Source: Pseudomonadota bacterium
Lineage (GTDB): Bacteria > Pseudomonadota > Alphaproteobacteria > Rhizobiales > Rhizobiaceae
Length of the DNA stretch: 22,815 bases
Assembly: GCA_023433855.1 (NCBI GenBank)
Contig: JAEYTV010000177.1
Location: 1-22,815 of the forward strand
Reading direction: 5' to 3'
A program made the translations under genes and the position numbers. The notes under the pieces are model-generated. The model worked only from the letters and a program-made list of their open reading frames with translations, was not told the DNA's origin and did not search any database. Shown here piece by piece: positions 8,252-15,718 of this stretch (the first letter of the stretch is position 1; each line of letters begins with the position of its first letter).

Positions 8252-8860
8252 TCAGGCGAGTGTACCCTTTGTGGAGGGAACGCGGTCTGCCTGGCGCGGA
8301 TCGATTTCAACAGCCACGCGGAGTGCCCGCGCGACGGCCTTGAAGCAGGTCTCGGCGATATGATGGTTGTTGGCGCCATAGTGGTTCAGCACGTGCAGCG
8401 TGATGCCGGCGTTTTGCGCGAAAGCCTGGAAGAACTCCCGCACCAGTTCCGTGTCGAACGTGCCGATTTTCGGCGAACTGAATGCGACGTTCCACACCAG
8501 GAACGGCCGTCCGGATACATCGATCGCCGCCTTGGTCATCGTCTCGTCCATGGCAAGGTCGAGCGAGGCGTAGCGGTTGATGCCGCGCCGATCCCCGAGT
8601 GCCTTGGAGATTGCCTGGCCGATGGCGATACCGGTGTCTTCCACGGTGTGATGGTCGTCGATGTGGAGGTCACCCTTGACCTCGATGTCCATGTCGATGA
8701 GCGAGTGTCGGGAAAGCTGGTCGAGCATATGATCGAAGAAGCCGACGCCGGTCGAGATCCTCGCTGATCCGGTACCATTCAGGTTGACCGAAACGTTCAC
8801 GGAGGTCTCGTTGGTCTTGCGGTAGATGCTACCTGTCCGCGTCGCTGCTGTCTCGCCCAT
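8252..8860 (-). CDS. hisB: Imidazoleglycerol-phosphate dehydratase
   Basis: Dehydrates imidazole glycerol phosphate to imidazole acetol phosphate in histidine synthesis. The 202-residue protein is the monofunctional type, without the phosphatase domain fused in E. coli. Metal-binding motifs are visible: [29 protein letters not shown], and the second-half [12 protein letters not shown], consistent with the duplicated fold. The ATG at 8860 has GGAG seven bases upstream, and relatives start M(G/A)ETAA. A longer frame to 8992 covers only the intergenic region. It is the first gene of the minus-strand his run, divergent from hslV across 202 bases. Confidence 0.98.
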   Translation of the reverse strand: MGETAATRTGSIYRKTNETSVNVSVNLNGTGSARISTGVGFFDHMLDQLSRHSLIDMDIEVKGDLHIDDHHTVEDTGIAIGQAISKALGDRRGINRYASLDLAMDETMTKAAIDVSGRPFLVWNVAFSSPKIGTFDTELVREFFQAFAQNAGITLHVLNHYGANNHHIAETCFKAVARALRVAVEIDPRQADRVPSTKGTLA

Positions 8861-8879
8861 GAGGCTGCTCCATGCTGAA

Positions 8880-8893
8880 GAGCCGGCCGGCTC
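8880..8893. promoter_or_regulatory. Perfect 14-base palindrome upstream of hisB
   Basis: GAGCCGGCCGGCTC is a perfect palindrome centred between 8886 and 8887. It ends 19 bases before the hisB ATG, so it lies in the expected 5' leader of the his operon. It could be an operator or a short hairpin; GC-rich palindromes also arise by chance in this genome. Confidence 0.3.
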
Positions 8894-8949
8894 CCGATTG
8901 CGGCTGCTTATCAGGAGCGACAGCAAATATCCAGCAAAAGCAGGACAAT

Positions 8950-8978
8950 TTGATGGATGCCGACGGCGAAGATTGTAT
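8950..8978 (+). promoter_or_regulatory. Weak candidate promoter for hslVU
   Basis: TTGATG (8950-8955), 17 bases, TTGTAT (8973-8978), about 85 bases before the hslV ATG. The -10 match is poor. I see no clear heat-shock sigma (RpoH) promoter in this region. Confidence 0.2.
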
Positions 8979-9035
8979 TCCGCCAAGCCCAACTTACATA
9001 CGGGTCAACGAGGCGTTTGCGAGCCTCCAACGAAC

Positions 9036-9049
9036 GGCCCGGACGGGCC
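9036..9049 (+). promoter_or_regulatory. GC hairpin in the hslV leader
   Basis: GGCCC (9036-9040), loop GGAC, GGGCC (9045-9049) forms a compact stem-loop ending 13 bases before the hslV ATG and close to its AGG ribosome-binding site. It could affect translation or stability of the mRNA. There is no T tract, so it is not a terminator. Confidence 0.3.
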
Positions 9050-9062
9050 CTATAGGTGCTGA

Positions 9063-9587
9063 ATGACAACAATCATTACCGTACGGAAAGGCGGGCAGGT
9101 GATCATGGCCGGCGACGGGCAGGTGAGCCTCGGCCAGACCGTGATGAAAGGCAACGCGCGCAAGGTTCGCCGCATCGGCAAGGGCGAGGTCATCGCCGGT
9201 TTTGCTGGCGCGACCGCCGACGCCTTCACGCTTCTGGATCGCCTTGAAAAGAAGCTGGAACAGTATCCAGGCCAATTGATGCGTGCAGCAGTGGAACTGG
9301 CGAAGGACTGGCGTACCGACAAGTACCTCCGCAACCTGGAAGCCATGATGCTTGTGGCCGACAAGTCGACGACGCTTGCCGTGACCGGCAATGGTGATGT
9401 GCTTGAACCGGAGCATGGCACGATCGCAATCGGTTCGGGCGGCAATTACGCCTATGCGGCCGCCCGTGCGATGATGGATACCGACAAGTCGGCCGAGGAG
9501 ATTGCCAGGACGGCACTCGATATCGCCGCCGATATCTGCGTCTATACCAACCACAATCTCGTGGTCGAGCAACTGGACGCGGAATAA
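9063..9587 (+). CDS. hslV: HslV (ClpQ) threonine protease subunit
   Basis: Peptidase core of the HslVU ATP-dependent protease, a double hexamer in the cytoplasm. The 174-residue product begins [11 protein letters not shown]; after removal of Met the catalytic nucleophile is T2, as in E. coli HslV. The family motifs [45 protein letters not shown] and AIGSGGNYA are all present. The start is unusually secure: the codon immediately before the ATG is an in-frame TGA, so no N-terminal extension is possible. AGGTG lies just upstream. It is followed 76 bases later by hslU on the same strand. Confidence 0.98.
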   Translation: MTTIITVRKGGQVIMAGDGQVSLGQTVMKGNARKVRRIGKGEVIAGFAGATADAFTLLDRLEKKLEQYPGQLMRAAVELAKDWRTDKYLRNLEAMMLVADKSTTLAVTGNGDVLEPEHGTIAIGSGGNYAYAAARAMMDTDKSAEEIARTALDIAADICVYTNHNLVVEQLDAE

Positions 9588-9607
9588 CCCAAGCCAGACA
9601 GAAGCGG

Positions 9608-9648
9608 TTTCCTGCAAGGGTGGGCTTTATCGACGCCAAGGCAGGAAA
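9608..9648 (+). repeat. Inverted repeat between hslV and hslU
   Basis: TTTCCTGC (9608-9615) and GCAGGAAA (9641-9648) are exact complements separated by 25 bases, and flanking GG/CC pairs could extend the stem past one bulged base. It fills most of the 76-base gap and ends just before the hslU ribosome-binding site (GAGGAAG). It may adjust the ratio of HslV to HslU or protect the mRNA. Confidence 0.35.
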
Positions 9649-9663
9649 GCCAAGAGGAAGACA

Positions 9664-10971
9664 ATGACAAATTTTTCCCCCAGAGAAATCGTGTCGGAGC
9701 TGGACCGCCATATCATCGGCCAGCACGATGCCAAGCGGGCGGTGGCGATTGCGCTGCGCAACCGTTGGCGGCGTCAGCAGCTCGATGAGTCGCTGCGCGA
9801 CGAAGTGATGCCCAAGAACATTCTCATGATCGGACCGACCGGCGTCGGCAAGACCGAGATCTCCCGCCGGCTCGCGAAGCTTGCCGGAGCGCCTTTCATC
9901 AAGGTCGAAGCCACCAAGTTTACCGAAGTCGGCTATGTCGGTCGTGATGTGGAGCAGATCGTCCGTGATCTCGTCGAGGTCGGCTTCGGCCTTGTGCGTG
10001 AAAAGAAGCGTGCGGAAGTGCAGGCGAAGGCTCACATGAGCGCCGAGGAAAGAGTACTGGATGCGCTGGTTGGCGCAACGGCCTCGCCTGCAACGCGCGA
10101 GAGCTTCCGCAAGAAGCTGCGCAACGGCGAGCTGGATGAGAAGGAGATCGAGGTCGAGGTCGCTGATACAGGTTCAGGCATGCCCGGCTTCGAAATTCCC
10201 GGAATGCCAGGGGCGAATATTGGGGTGCTGAACCTGTCGGAAATGTTCGGCAAGGCCATGGGTGGTCGTACCAAGAAGGTGCGCACGACCGTCGCCAAGT
10301 CCTACGGCGAACTGATCCGCGATGAATCCGACAAGCTGATCGACAATGAGGTGATCCAGCGCGAAGCTGTCCGTTCGGTGGAAAACGACGGCATAGTCTT
10401 CCTTGACGAGATCGATAAGATCGCCGCTCGTGACGGCGGGCTGGGTGCGGGCGTGTCTCGTGAAGGTGTGCAGCGCGACCTGCTGCCGCTTGTCGAGGGC
10501 ACGACGGTATCGACGAAATACGGCCCGGTGAAAACCGATCATATCCTCTTCATCGCGTCGGGCGCGTTCCATGTGGCCAAGCCTTCGGATCTCTTGCCAG
10601 AGCTTCAGGGGCGGTTGCCGATCCGCGTCGAACTGAAGCCGCTGACCAAGGAAGACTTCCGCCGCATCCTGACCGAAACCGAGGCGAGCCTCATTCGGCA
10701 GTACAAGGCCCTTATGGGAACGGAAGAGCTGACGCTTGATTTCACGGAGGATGCGATCGACGCTCTGGCAGATGTGGCCGTACATCTGAACTCCTCGGTC
10801 GAGAACATCGGAGCACGGCGTCTGCAAACGGTCATGGAGAGGGTGCTGGATGAGATCTCGTTCAGTGCGCCGGACCGCGGCGGATCGTCCGTCATGATCG
10901 ATGCGGAGTATGTCCGCAAGCATGTCGGCGATCTTGCTTCCGATACCGATCTCTCCCGCTACATTCTCTGA
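9664..10971 (+). CDS. hslU: HslU (ClpY) ATPase subunit
   Basis: AAA+ unfoldase that recognises and threads substrates into HslV. The 435-residue protein has N-terminal [17 protein letters not shown], Walker A GPTGVGKT (57-64), the pore-loop GYVGRD, an intermediate I-domain (about 105-235), Walker B FLDEID with D248/E249, sensor/arginine-finger region [12 protein letters not shown] and the C-terminal tail DLSRYIL, which docks into HslV. The ATG at 9664 has GAGGAAG just upstream; an open frame from 9502 overlaps hslV and is not real. Length and ends match the family, so it is complete. No terminator is obvious after it. Confidence 0.98.
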   Translation: MTNFSPREIVSELDRHIIGQHDAKRAVAIALRNRWRRQQLDESLRDEVMPKNILMIGPTGVGKTEISRRLAKLAGAPFIKVEATKFTEVGYVGRDVEQIVRDLVEVGFGLVREKKRAEVQAKAHMSAEERVLDALVGATASPATRESFRKKLRNGELDEKEIEVEVADTGSGMPGFEIPGMPGANIGVLNLSEMFGKAMGGRTKKVRTTVAKSYGELIRDESDKLIDNEVIQREAVRSVENDGIVFLDEIDKIAARDGGLGAGVSREGVQRDLLPLVEGTTVSTKYGPVKTDHILFIASGAFHVAKPSDLLPELQGRLPIRVELKPLTKEDFRRILTETEASLIRQYKALMGTEELTLDFTEDAIDALADVAVHLNSSVENIGARRLQTVMERVLDEISFSAPDRGGSSVMIDAEYVRKHVGDLASDTDLSRYIL

Positions 10972-11139
10972 ACGTGTCAGCGTGGCAGCAGGGCAACGTC
11001 CGGCTGCCTTCCGGCGCGTTTGACGGCAATTCGACCGTGCACGTCTCGACAGCGTGCTCGTACCTTGCTTAGAGGAAGGGCGTGGACGAGTGGCTCCTCG
11101 GTGCAAAGCCGCCGTGACGGATTTCTGGACATGTAGACC

Positions 11140-12075
11140 TTGAAAAGCATCCTTCCCGTACTGTTCCTTTCGATCGCGACAACGCTGGCTGTGCCTGCAT
11201 TTGCCGAAGCAGTGGTGGTCGTGCCTGAAGGCAATCGCCACGCCGAGCAGCCTAAGATCCCCGGTGCTTCCACACGCCGCACCAGTGCCGGCAGGACGAC
11301 TTTCGACGAGAAATACGAAAAGATTCGGGATCTGCTGGCTACCGACCGGAAGCTCGTCGCGAAGATCAAGGCGACGGCAGCCGACTACGGCATCGCGCCG
11401 ATCCATATGATCGGTGCGATCGTCGGCGAACACACCTATAACGTGGACGCCTACGATCGACTGCAGAGCTATTACGTCAAGGCGGCTGCCTATGCAGGCA
11501 ATAGTTTCCGCTTCGGTTACGGGAACGAGAGCATCAAGGATTTTGTTTCCCGCGCTGAGTTTGCCCCCTGCGGAGAGGAGTCTGACTCCTTTAGCCTCTG
11601 GACCTGCCGGGAGAACGTCTGGGAGACGACCTTCCGCGGTCGCGTTGTCGGAGGCAAGTCCTATCCAGACAACCGATTCAGCGCGGTATTCTTCCAACCC
11701 TTCTATGCAGGCCAGACCTTCGGGTTGGGTCAGGTCAACCCGCTGACCGCAATGATGCTGTCAGACATGGTGGCGAAGACTTCAGGATACCCGAAGCTTG
11801 ACGAGAACAAGGCTGCCGCCGTCTACGACGCGATCATGGATCCGGATAAGTCGCTTGCCTATATGGCAGCCAATATTCGCCGTTCGATCGATGACTATAA
11901 GAGGATCGCAGGCGTCGACATCTCCCGCAACCCCGGCATCACAGCGACCCTCTACAACACGGGGGGCTCGGCTCGACGGGCTGCGGCGCTCAAATCAAAG
12001 GGGGGATTGCCGGAGGAAAATTACTACGGCTGGCTGGTGAACGACAAGCTCGCCGAACTCAAATCCCTTCTGTAG
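11140..12075 (+). CDS. Secreted DUF1402 protein, lytic-transglycosylase-like
   Basis: Exported protein of unproven function. From a TTG start, residues 1-22 form a clean Sec signal peptide (KSILPVLFLSIATTLAVPAFA) with probable cleavage after AFA. The mature part (about 289 residues) has a motif series resembling the lysozyme/soluble lytic transglycosylase fold: a Glu after a helix (E97 in GAIVGEHTYN), GLGQVNP (195-201; compare GLMQIMP) and YNTGG (272-276; compare YNAGP). C144 and C156 could form a disulfide. I call DUF1402 from remembered pattern. The start is odd: six bases ahead lies an in-frame ATG immediately followed by TAG, and no strong ribosome-binding site is present; TTG at 11140 is the only start giving a full signal peptide. 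The 168-base gap after hslU shows no clear promoter. Activity on peptidoglycan is inference. Confidence 0.8.
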   Translation: MKSILPVLFLSIATTLAVPAFAEAVVVVPEGNRHAEQPKIPGASTRRTSAGRTTFDEKYEKIRDLLATDRKLVAKIKATAADYGIAPIHMIGAIVGEHTYNVDAYDRLQSYYVKAAAYAGNSFRFGYGNESIKDFVSRAEFAPCGEESDSFSLWTCRENVWETTFRGRVVGGKSYPDNRFSAVFFQPFYAGQTFGLGQVNPLTAMMLSDMVAKTSGYPKLDENKAAAVYDAIMDPDKSLAYMAANIRRSIDDYKRIAGVDISRNPGITATLYNTGGSARRAAALKSKGGLPEENYYGWLVNDKLAELKSLL

Positions 12076-12104
12076 TTGAAATAGTCCCGGCGGCGACTGA
12101 TATT
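12076..12104 (+). promoter_or_regulatory. Candidate promoter of the P450 gene
   Basis: TTGAAA (12076-12081), 17 bases, GATATT (12099-12104), beginning directly after the DUF1402 stop. Predicted transcription would start about 28 bases before the P450 ATG. The -35 matches consensus at five of six positions and the -10 at four. Confidence 0.4.
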
Positions 12105-12138
12105 CTGGCGATGTGAAATCGCTTGAGGAGGGCTGTCG

Positions 12139-13560
12139 ATGGACATGCGCCCCGAACCCTTCGTTCCACCGGCGCCTGAGCCGCGAACAGTACCTCCGAG
12201 CCGGCTTCAGGTCATCCGGACGGTGATGCGCAACCCATTGGAGCTATGGGGCAGGCCATCCTATACGCTTCCCTGGATCGAGACGAAGTTCTTCAAGGAA
12301 AGAACGCTTATCGTCAATGACCCCGGCTTGATCCGTCATGTTCTTGTAGACAACGCGGCCAACTACGAGATGTCCGAGATACGCCAGCTCATCCTGAGGC
12401 CGATCCTGCGCGACGGGTTGCTGACGGCGGAAGGCGGGGTCTGGAAGCGGTCCCGCAAAGCGATGGCGCCGGTATTCACGCCAAAGCACTCCAAGGGTTT
12501 TGCCGGTCAGATGCTGGCAAAGGCGGAGGAATATGCCGCTCAGAAATACGCCTCTGTGGGATCGGAAGGTCAGCTTTCCGATATCTCGGTCGACATGACC
12601 GAATTGACCTTCGCCATTCTCTCCGAGACGCTGTTCTCCGGAGAGATCGTCACGGCGAGCGACAGTTTCTCCGACGACGTGGACCGCCTGCTGCACCGCA
12701 TGGGACGGGTGGACCCGATGGACCTTCTGCGAGCGCCGCCCTGGCTGCCGAGACTTACCCGTTTCGGCGGCAAACGGGTTCTCGACAAGTTCCGGAAGGT
12801 GGTTTCCGACACCATGGCCTTGCGGCGGCGCCAGATGGCGGCGACACCCGACGATGTCCCCGAGGACTTTCTCACCCTGCTGCTGCAGCTCGAGGGCCCC
12901 GATGGCCTGACACGGGATGAGATCGAAGACAATATACTGACCTTCATCGGCGCCGGGCATGAGACCACTGCCCGCGCACTTGCCTGGACACTTTACTGCG
13001 TGTCGCAGAGCCCGCATGTGCGCAAGAGCATGGAAGAGGAGATCGATGGCGTGCTCGCCAGTGGTGCCGAACCGGTCGACTGGCTGGACCGGATGCCTTG
13101 GGTGAGGGCCGCGTTCGAGGAGGCACTCCGGCTTTATCCGCCCGCACCGTCGATCAACCGGGCTGCCATCTCCGATGACTCATGGACGAGTCCGGGCGGC
13201 GAGATGGTCAGGATCGATGCAGGGGTGACGGTTCTCGTCATGCCTTGGACACTTCATCGCCACGAACTCTACTGGAAGAACCCGCGAGCATACATTCCGG
13301 AGCGTTTCCTGCCGGAAAATCGCGGCGCAATAAGCCGCTTCCAGTACCTTCCGTTCGGCGCGGGGCCCAGGATCTGCATCGGAGCGACATTCGCCATGCA
13401 GGAGGCGGTTATCGCCCTTGCCGTACTGATGCACCGGTACCGCTTCGACGTGACACCCGAGACCACCGTGTGGCCCGTGCAGAAGCTGACGACCCAGCCG
13501 CGCGACGGCATGCGGATGCGGGTCAGTTTGCGACAACCGGAGTCTCTGTTGGCGGATTGA
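12139..13560 (+). CDS. Cytochrome P450
   Basis: Heme monooxygenase, complete at 473 residues, with no N-terminal membrane anchor, so probably soluble. P450 hallmarks appear in order: I-helix oxygen-activation motif GAGHETTA (271-278), K-helix EALR (E328, R331), PERF (387-390) and heme-binding FGAGPRICIG (406-415) with the axial cysteine C413. The overall look (WRRSRKAMAP-like N-terminal region, HETTA, PERFLPEN) resembles the CYP4/CYP102-like long-chain or terpenoid-oxidising branch rather than camphor-type short P450s, but I cannot name the substrate. The ATG at 12139 has GGAGGG six bases upstream. No ferredoxin or ferredoxin reductase is encoded in the window, so redox partners must lie elsewhere. 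Neighbours give no pathway hint. Confidence 0.93.
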   Translation: MDMRPEPFVPPAPEPRTVPPSRLQVIRTVMRNPLELWGRPSYTLPWIETKFFKERTLIVNDPGLIRHVLVDNAANYEMSEIRQLILRPILRDGLLTAEGGVWKRSRKAMAPVFTPKHSKGFAGQMLAKAEEYAAQKYASVGSEGQLSDISVDMTELTFAILSETLFSGEIVTASDSFSDDVDRLLHRMGRVDPMDLLRAPPWLPRLTRFGGKRVLDKFRKVVSDTMALRRRQMAATPDDVPEDFLTLLLQLEGPDGLTRDEIEDNILTFIGAGHETTARALAWTLYCVSQSPHVRKSMEEEIDGVLASGAEPVDWLDRMPWVRAAFEEALRLYPPAPSINRAAISDDSWTSPGGEMVRIDAGVTVLVMPWTLHRHELYWKNPRAYIPERFLPENRGAISRFQYLPFGAGPRICIGATFAMQEAVIALAVLMHRYRFDVTPETTVWPVQKLTTQPRDGMRMRVSLRQPESLLAD

Positions 13561-13613
13561 CCCGCCCGGCCATGGGTTAATGATCGCTGACGACTATCCT
13601 TCAGGATCCTCGC

Positions 13614-15617
13614 GTGAGCTCTTCTTTTCTCCTCGGCATCGATACCGGAGGCACTTACACCGACGCCGTGTTGTTGCGGGAGGGAGAAGGGGTCGTCGCC
13701 AAGGCGAAGTCCCTGACGACGCGCCATGACCTTGCAGTAGGGATCGCAGGGGCTGTCGACGCGGTTCTGGACAAGGCCAGCCTGCCTCCCGGGCAGATCG
13801 GACTGGTCTCCTTGTCCACCACGCTTGCGACCAATGCCCTGGTGGAAGGGCAGGGGGCGCGCGCCGGGCTTGTAATGATCGGGTTTGGTCCGGATGATCT
13901 GAACCGTGGTGGCCTGTCGGAGGCCCTTGGGCAAGATCCCGTGGTCTTTCTGGCGGGAGGCCATGACGTCCATGGCAACGAAACGACGCTCGACACGCGT
14001 GCACTGGAAGAGGTGTTGAGGGCGGGAGGCCTCTCGGTGTCGTCGTGGGCCGTTGCAGGTTATTTCGCCACCAGGAACCCGCAGCACGAAATCCGCGTCC
14101 GGGATCTGATCCGCAGCATCACCTCTCTTCCAGTCACCTGCAGTCATGAACTGTCCTCCAAGCTCGGGGGCCCGCGGCGTGCTCTGACGACCCTGCTGAA
14201 CGCCAGGCTTGTTTCGATCATCGACCGGTTGATCGGCTCCTGCGAAGGTTATCTGAAGGGCCGCGGGATTGTGGCACCCTTGATGGTGGTGCGGGGGGAC
14301 GGCGCCTTGATCTCTGCCGCCGAAGCGAGACTGAAGCCGATCGAGACCATCCTGTCGGGGCCCGCAGCTAGCCTGGTGGGCGCGAATTTCCTGACGGGTC
14401 TGGATCAAGGCGTGGTGTCTGACATCGGCGGTACAACCACGGATGTGGCCGTCCTTGAGCAGGGCCGCCCCAGGCTCGCCGAGGAAGGAGCCGTGGTTGG
14501 CGGTCACTTCACCATGGTCGAGGCGGTCGCGCGTCGCACCTATGGCCGTGGCGGCGATTCGGAGGTCTACATCGACGATCGCGGGCTGGAAGCGGGTTTT
14601 CGATTAGGCCCACGACGCCTGCTGCCGCTCAGTCTCCTGGCCGTGAGCCATGGCGACATCGTCATACCGGCCCTGGAAAGGCAACTCCGCAACGGCCGTG
14701 CCGGACGCTACGACGGACGTTTTGCGGTCAGGCTCGGCTCGCTTAACGAGGCAGCGGAAGGGCTTCGCCCCCAGGAAAGAACCGTTCTTGAGCGCATAGC
14801 TGCGACACCCGTATCTTTGAACGATCTCCTGACGCTCAATAATCAAAAGCCCTTGCTTGACCGGCTGGTGGGGCGCGGCCTGGTGCAGATCGCGGGGATC
14901 ACCCCTTCGGATGCGCTTCATGTGCTCGGGTTGCAGGATCACTGGAATGTCGAGGCTGCGCGGCTCGGGCTACAGCTCGCTGCCCGACGAAGGGATGGAG
15001 CGGGTCGTGCGATCTCGCACTCCGCAGAGGAAATGGCGGAGAAGATCGTGCGTCGGCTGACGCGTCAATCGGCGGAGGCTGTCCTTTCCACCTGTCTCGC
15101 CGCTGATGGTGCAGAGACGATTGATCCCGCGGTGTCCGTTGCCGTGGACCGGGCGCTGGAAAGACGCCCGGGAATAGCGCGTTTTTCCCTCGCGCTCGAC
15201 CGGCCCTTGATCGCACTTGGCGCCTCTGCCCGGATCTATTACCCGGCCATTGCAGATATGCTTGGCGCTATACCTGTCATTCCTTCCGATGCCGACGTCG
15301 CCAATGCAATCGGTGCCGTCGTTGGCCAGATCCGCGTCACCGCGACGGTCGTCGTCACGTCGCCCGAGGAAGGCCGGTTCATCCTCTCTGGTGCTGGCGG
15401 CCACACGGTCGTCACCGGCGAAGCTGCCGCCCTGAACGCAGCTCGTGGACGGGCTTTGGCGGAAGCATTGGCCAATGCGCGCGCGGGGGGCGCGGCCGAC
15501 CCGGTCGGAACGCTCGCCGAGGAAGTGGACGCCCCGCAGATCGACGGCTCACGCCAGTTTCTGGAGGCACGGATCACTGCCATCGCGTCAGGTCGTCCGC
15601 GCGTTGCATTGCCCTGA
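13614..15617 (+). CDS. Hydantoinase A/oxoprolinase-family ATPase, lone subunit
   Basis: A member of the actin-fold HyuA family (ATP-dependent hydantoinase, 5-oxoprolinase and acetone carboxylase subunits); substrate unknown. The 667-residue product has phosphate-binding motif 1 [13 protein letters not shown] (8-20), the family signature [16 protein letters not shown] (68-83), RGDGALIS (227-234), [10 protein letters not shown] (248-257) and phosphate-binding motif 2 [12 protein letters not shown] (270-281). Residues about 385-440 look like a helix-turn-helix or winged-helix insert ([15 protein letters not shown], then [11 protein letters not shown]). The start is GTG at 13614 with AGGA upstream; it lies 53 bases after the P450. 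No HyuB-type partner gene is in the window. Standard HyuA proteins act with HyuB, so this one may work alone or with a distant partner. The length is close to the family's, and it appears intact. Confidence 0.85.
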   Translation: MSSSFLLGIDTGGTYTDAVLLREGEGVVAKAKSLTTRHDLAVGIAGAVDAVLDKASLPPGQIGLVSLSTTLATNALVEGQGARAGLVMIGFGPDDLNRGGLSEALGQDPVVFLAGGHDVHGNETTLDTRALEEVLRAGGLSVSSWAVAGYFATRNPQHEIRVRDLIRSITSLPVTCSHELSSKLGGPRRALTTLLNARLVSIIDRLIGSCEGYLKGRGIVAPLMVVRGDGALISAAEARLKPIETILSGPAASLVGANFLTGLDQGVVSDIGGTTTDVAVLEQGRPRLAEEGAVVGGHFTMVEAVARRTYGRGGDSEVYIDDRGLEAGFRLGPRRLLPLSLLAVSHGDIVIPALERQLRNGRAGRYDGRFAVRLGSLNEAAEGLRPQERTVLERIAATPVSLNDLLTLNNQKPLLDRLVGRGLVQIAGITPSDALHVLGLQDHWNVEAARLGLQLAARRRDGAGRAISHSAEEMAEKIVRRLTRQSAEAVLSTCLAADGAETIDPAVSVAVDRALERRPGIARFSLALDRPLIALGASARIYYPAIADMLGAIPVIPSDADVANAIGAVVGQIRVTATVVVTSPEEGRFILSGAGGHTVVTGEAAALNAARGRALAEALANARAGGAADPVGTLAEEVDAPQIDGSRQFLEARITAIASGRPRVALP

Positions 15618-15718
15618 TTGCCACCGAACCGAAATCGCCCTCAGTCGCATTGACACCTCCATCATGCCGCGCAATGTGGCGAGTGGATCGGTCAGAATTT
15701 TGCATCGGGAGGATAGAC

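Noticed and set aside
8872..9066. A 64-codon plus-strand open frame in the hisB-hslV gap ending on the hslV start
   Set aside because: There is no ribosome-binding site, the composition is unlike a protein, and it overlaps the expected promoter and leader elements. A leader peptide role cannot be excluded but is unsupported.
10174..11697. A 507-codon minus-strand open frame across hslU and the DUF1402 gene
   Set aside because: It is the shadow of two well-supported plus-strand genes and contains no protein motif.
11131..12075. DUF1402 gene as a pseudogene because of TAG after the first ATG
   Set aside because: A TTG start six bases later gives a complete signal peptide and an uninterrupted 311-residue protein, so I treat the gene as functional.
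12108..12122. Small hairpin GCGAT/ATCGC before the P450 ribosome-binding site
   Set aside because: A five-base stem is expected by chance often, and nothing else supports a function.
13269..14507. A 412-codon minus-strand open frame across the P450 and HyuA-like genes
   Set aside because: It spans a gene boundary on the other strand and looks like a composition artefact.
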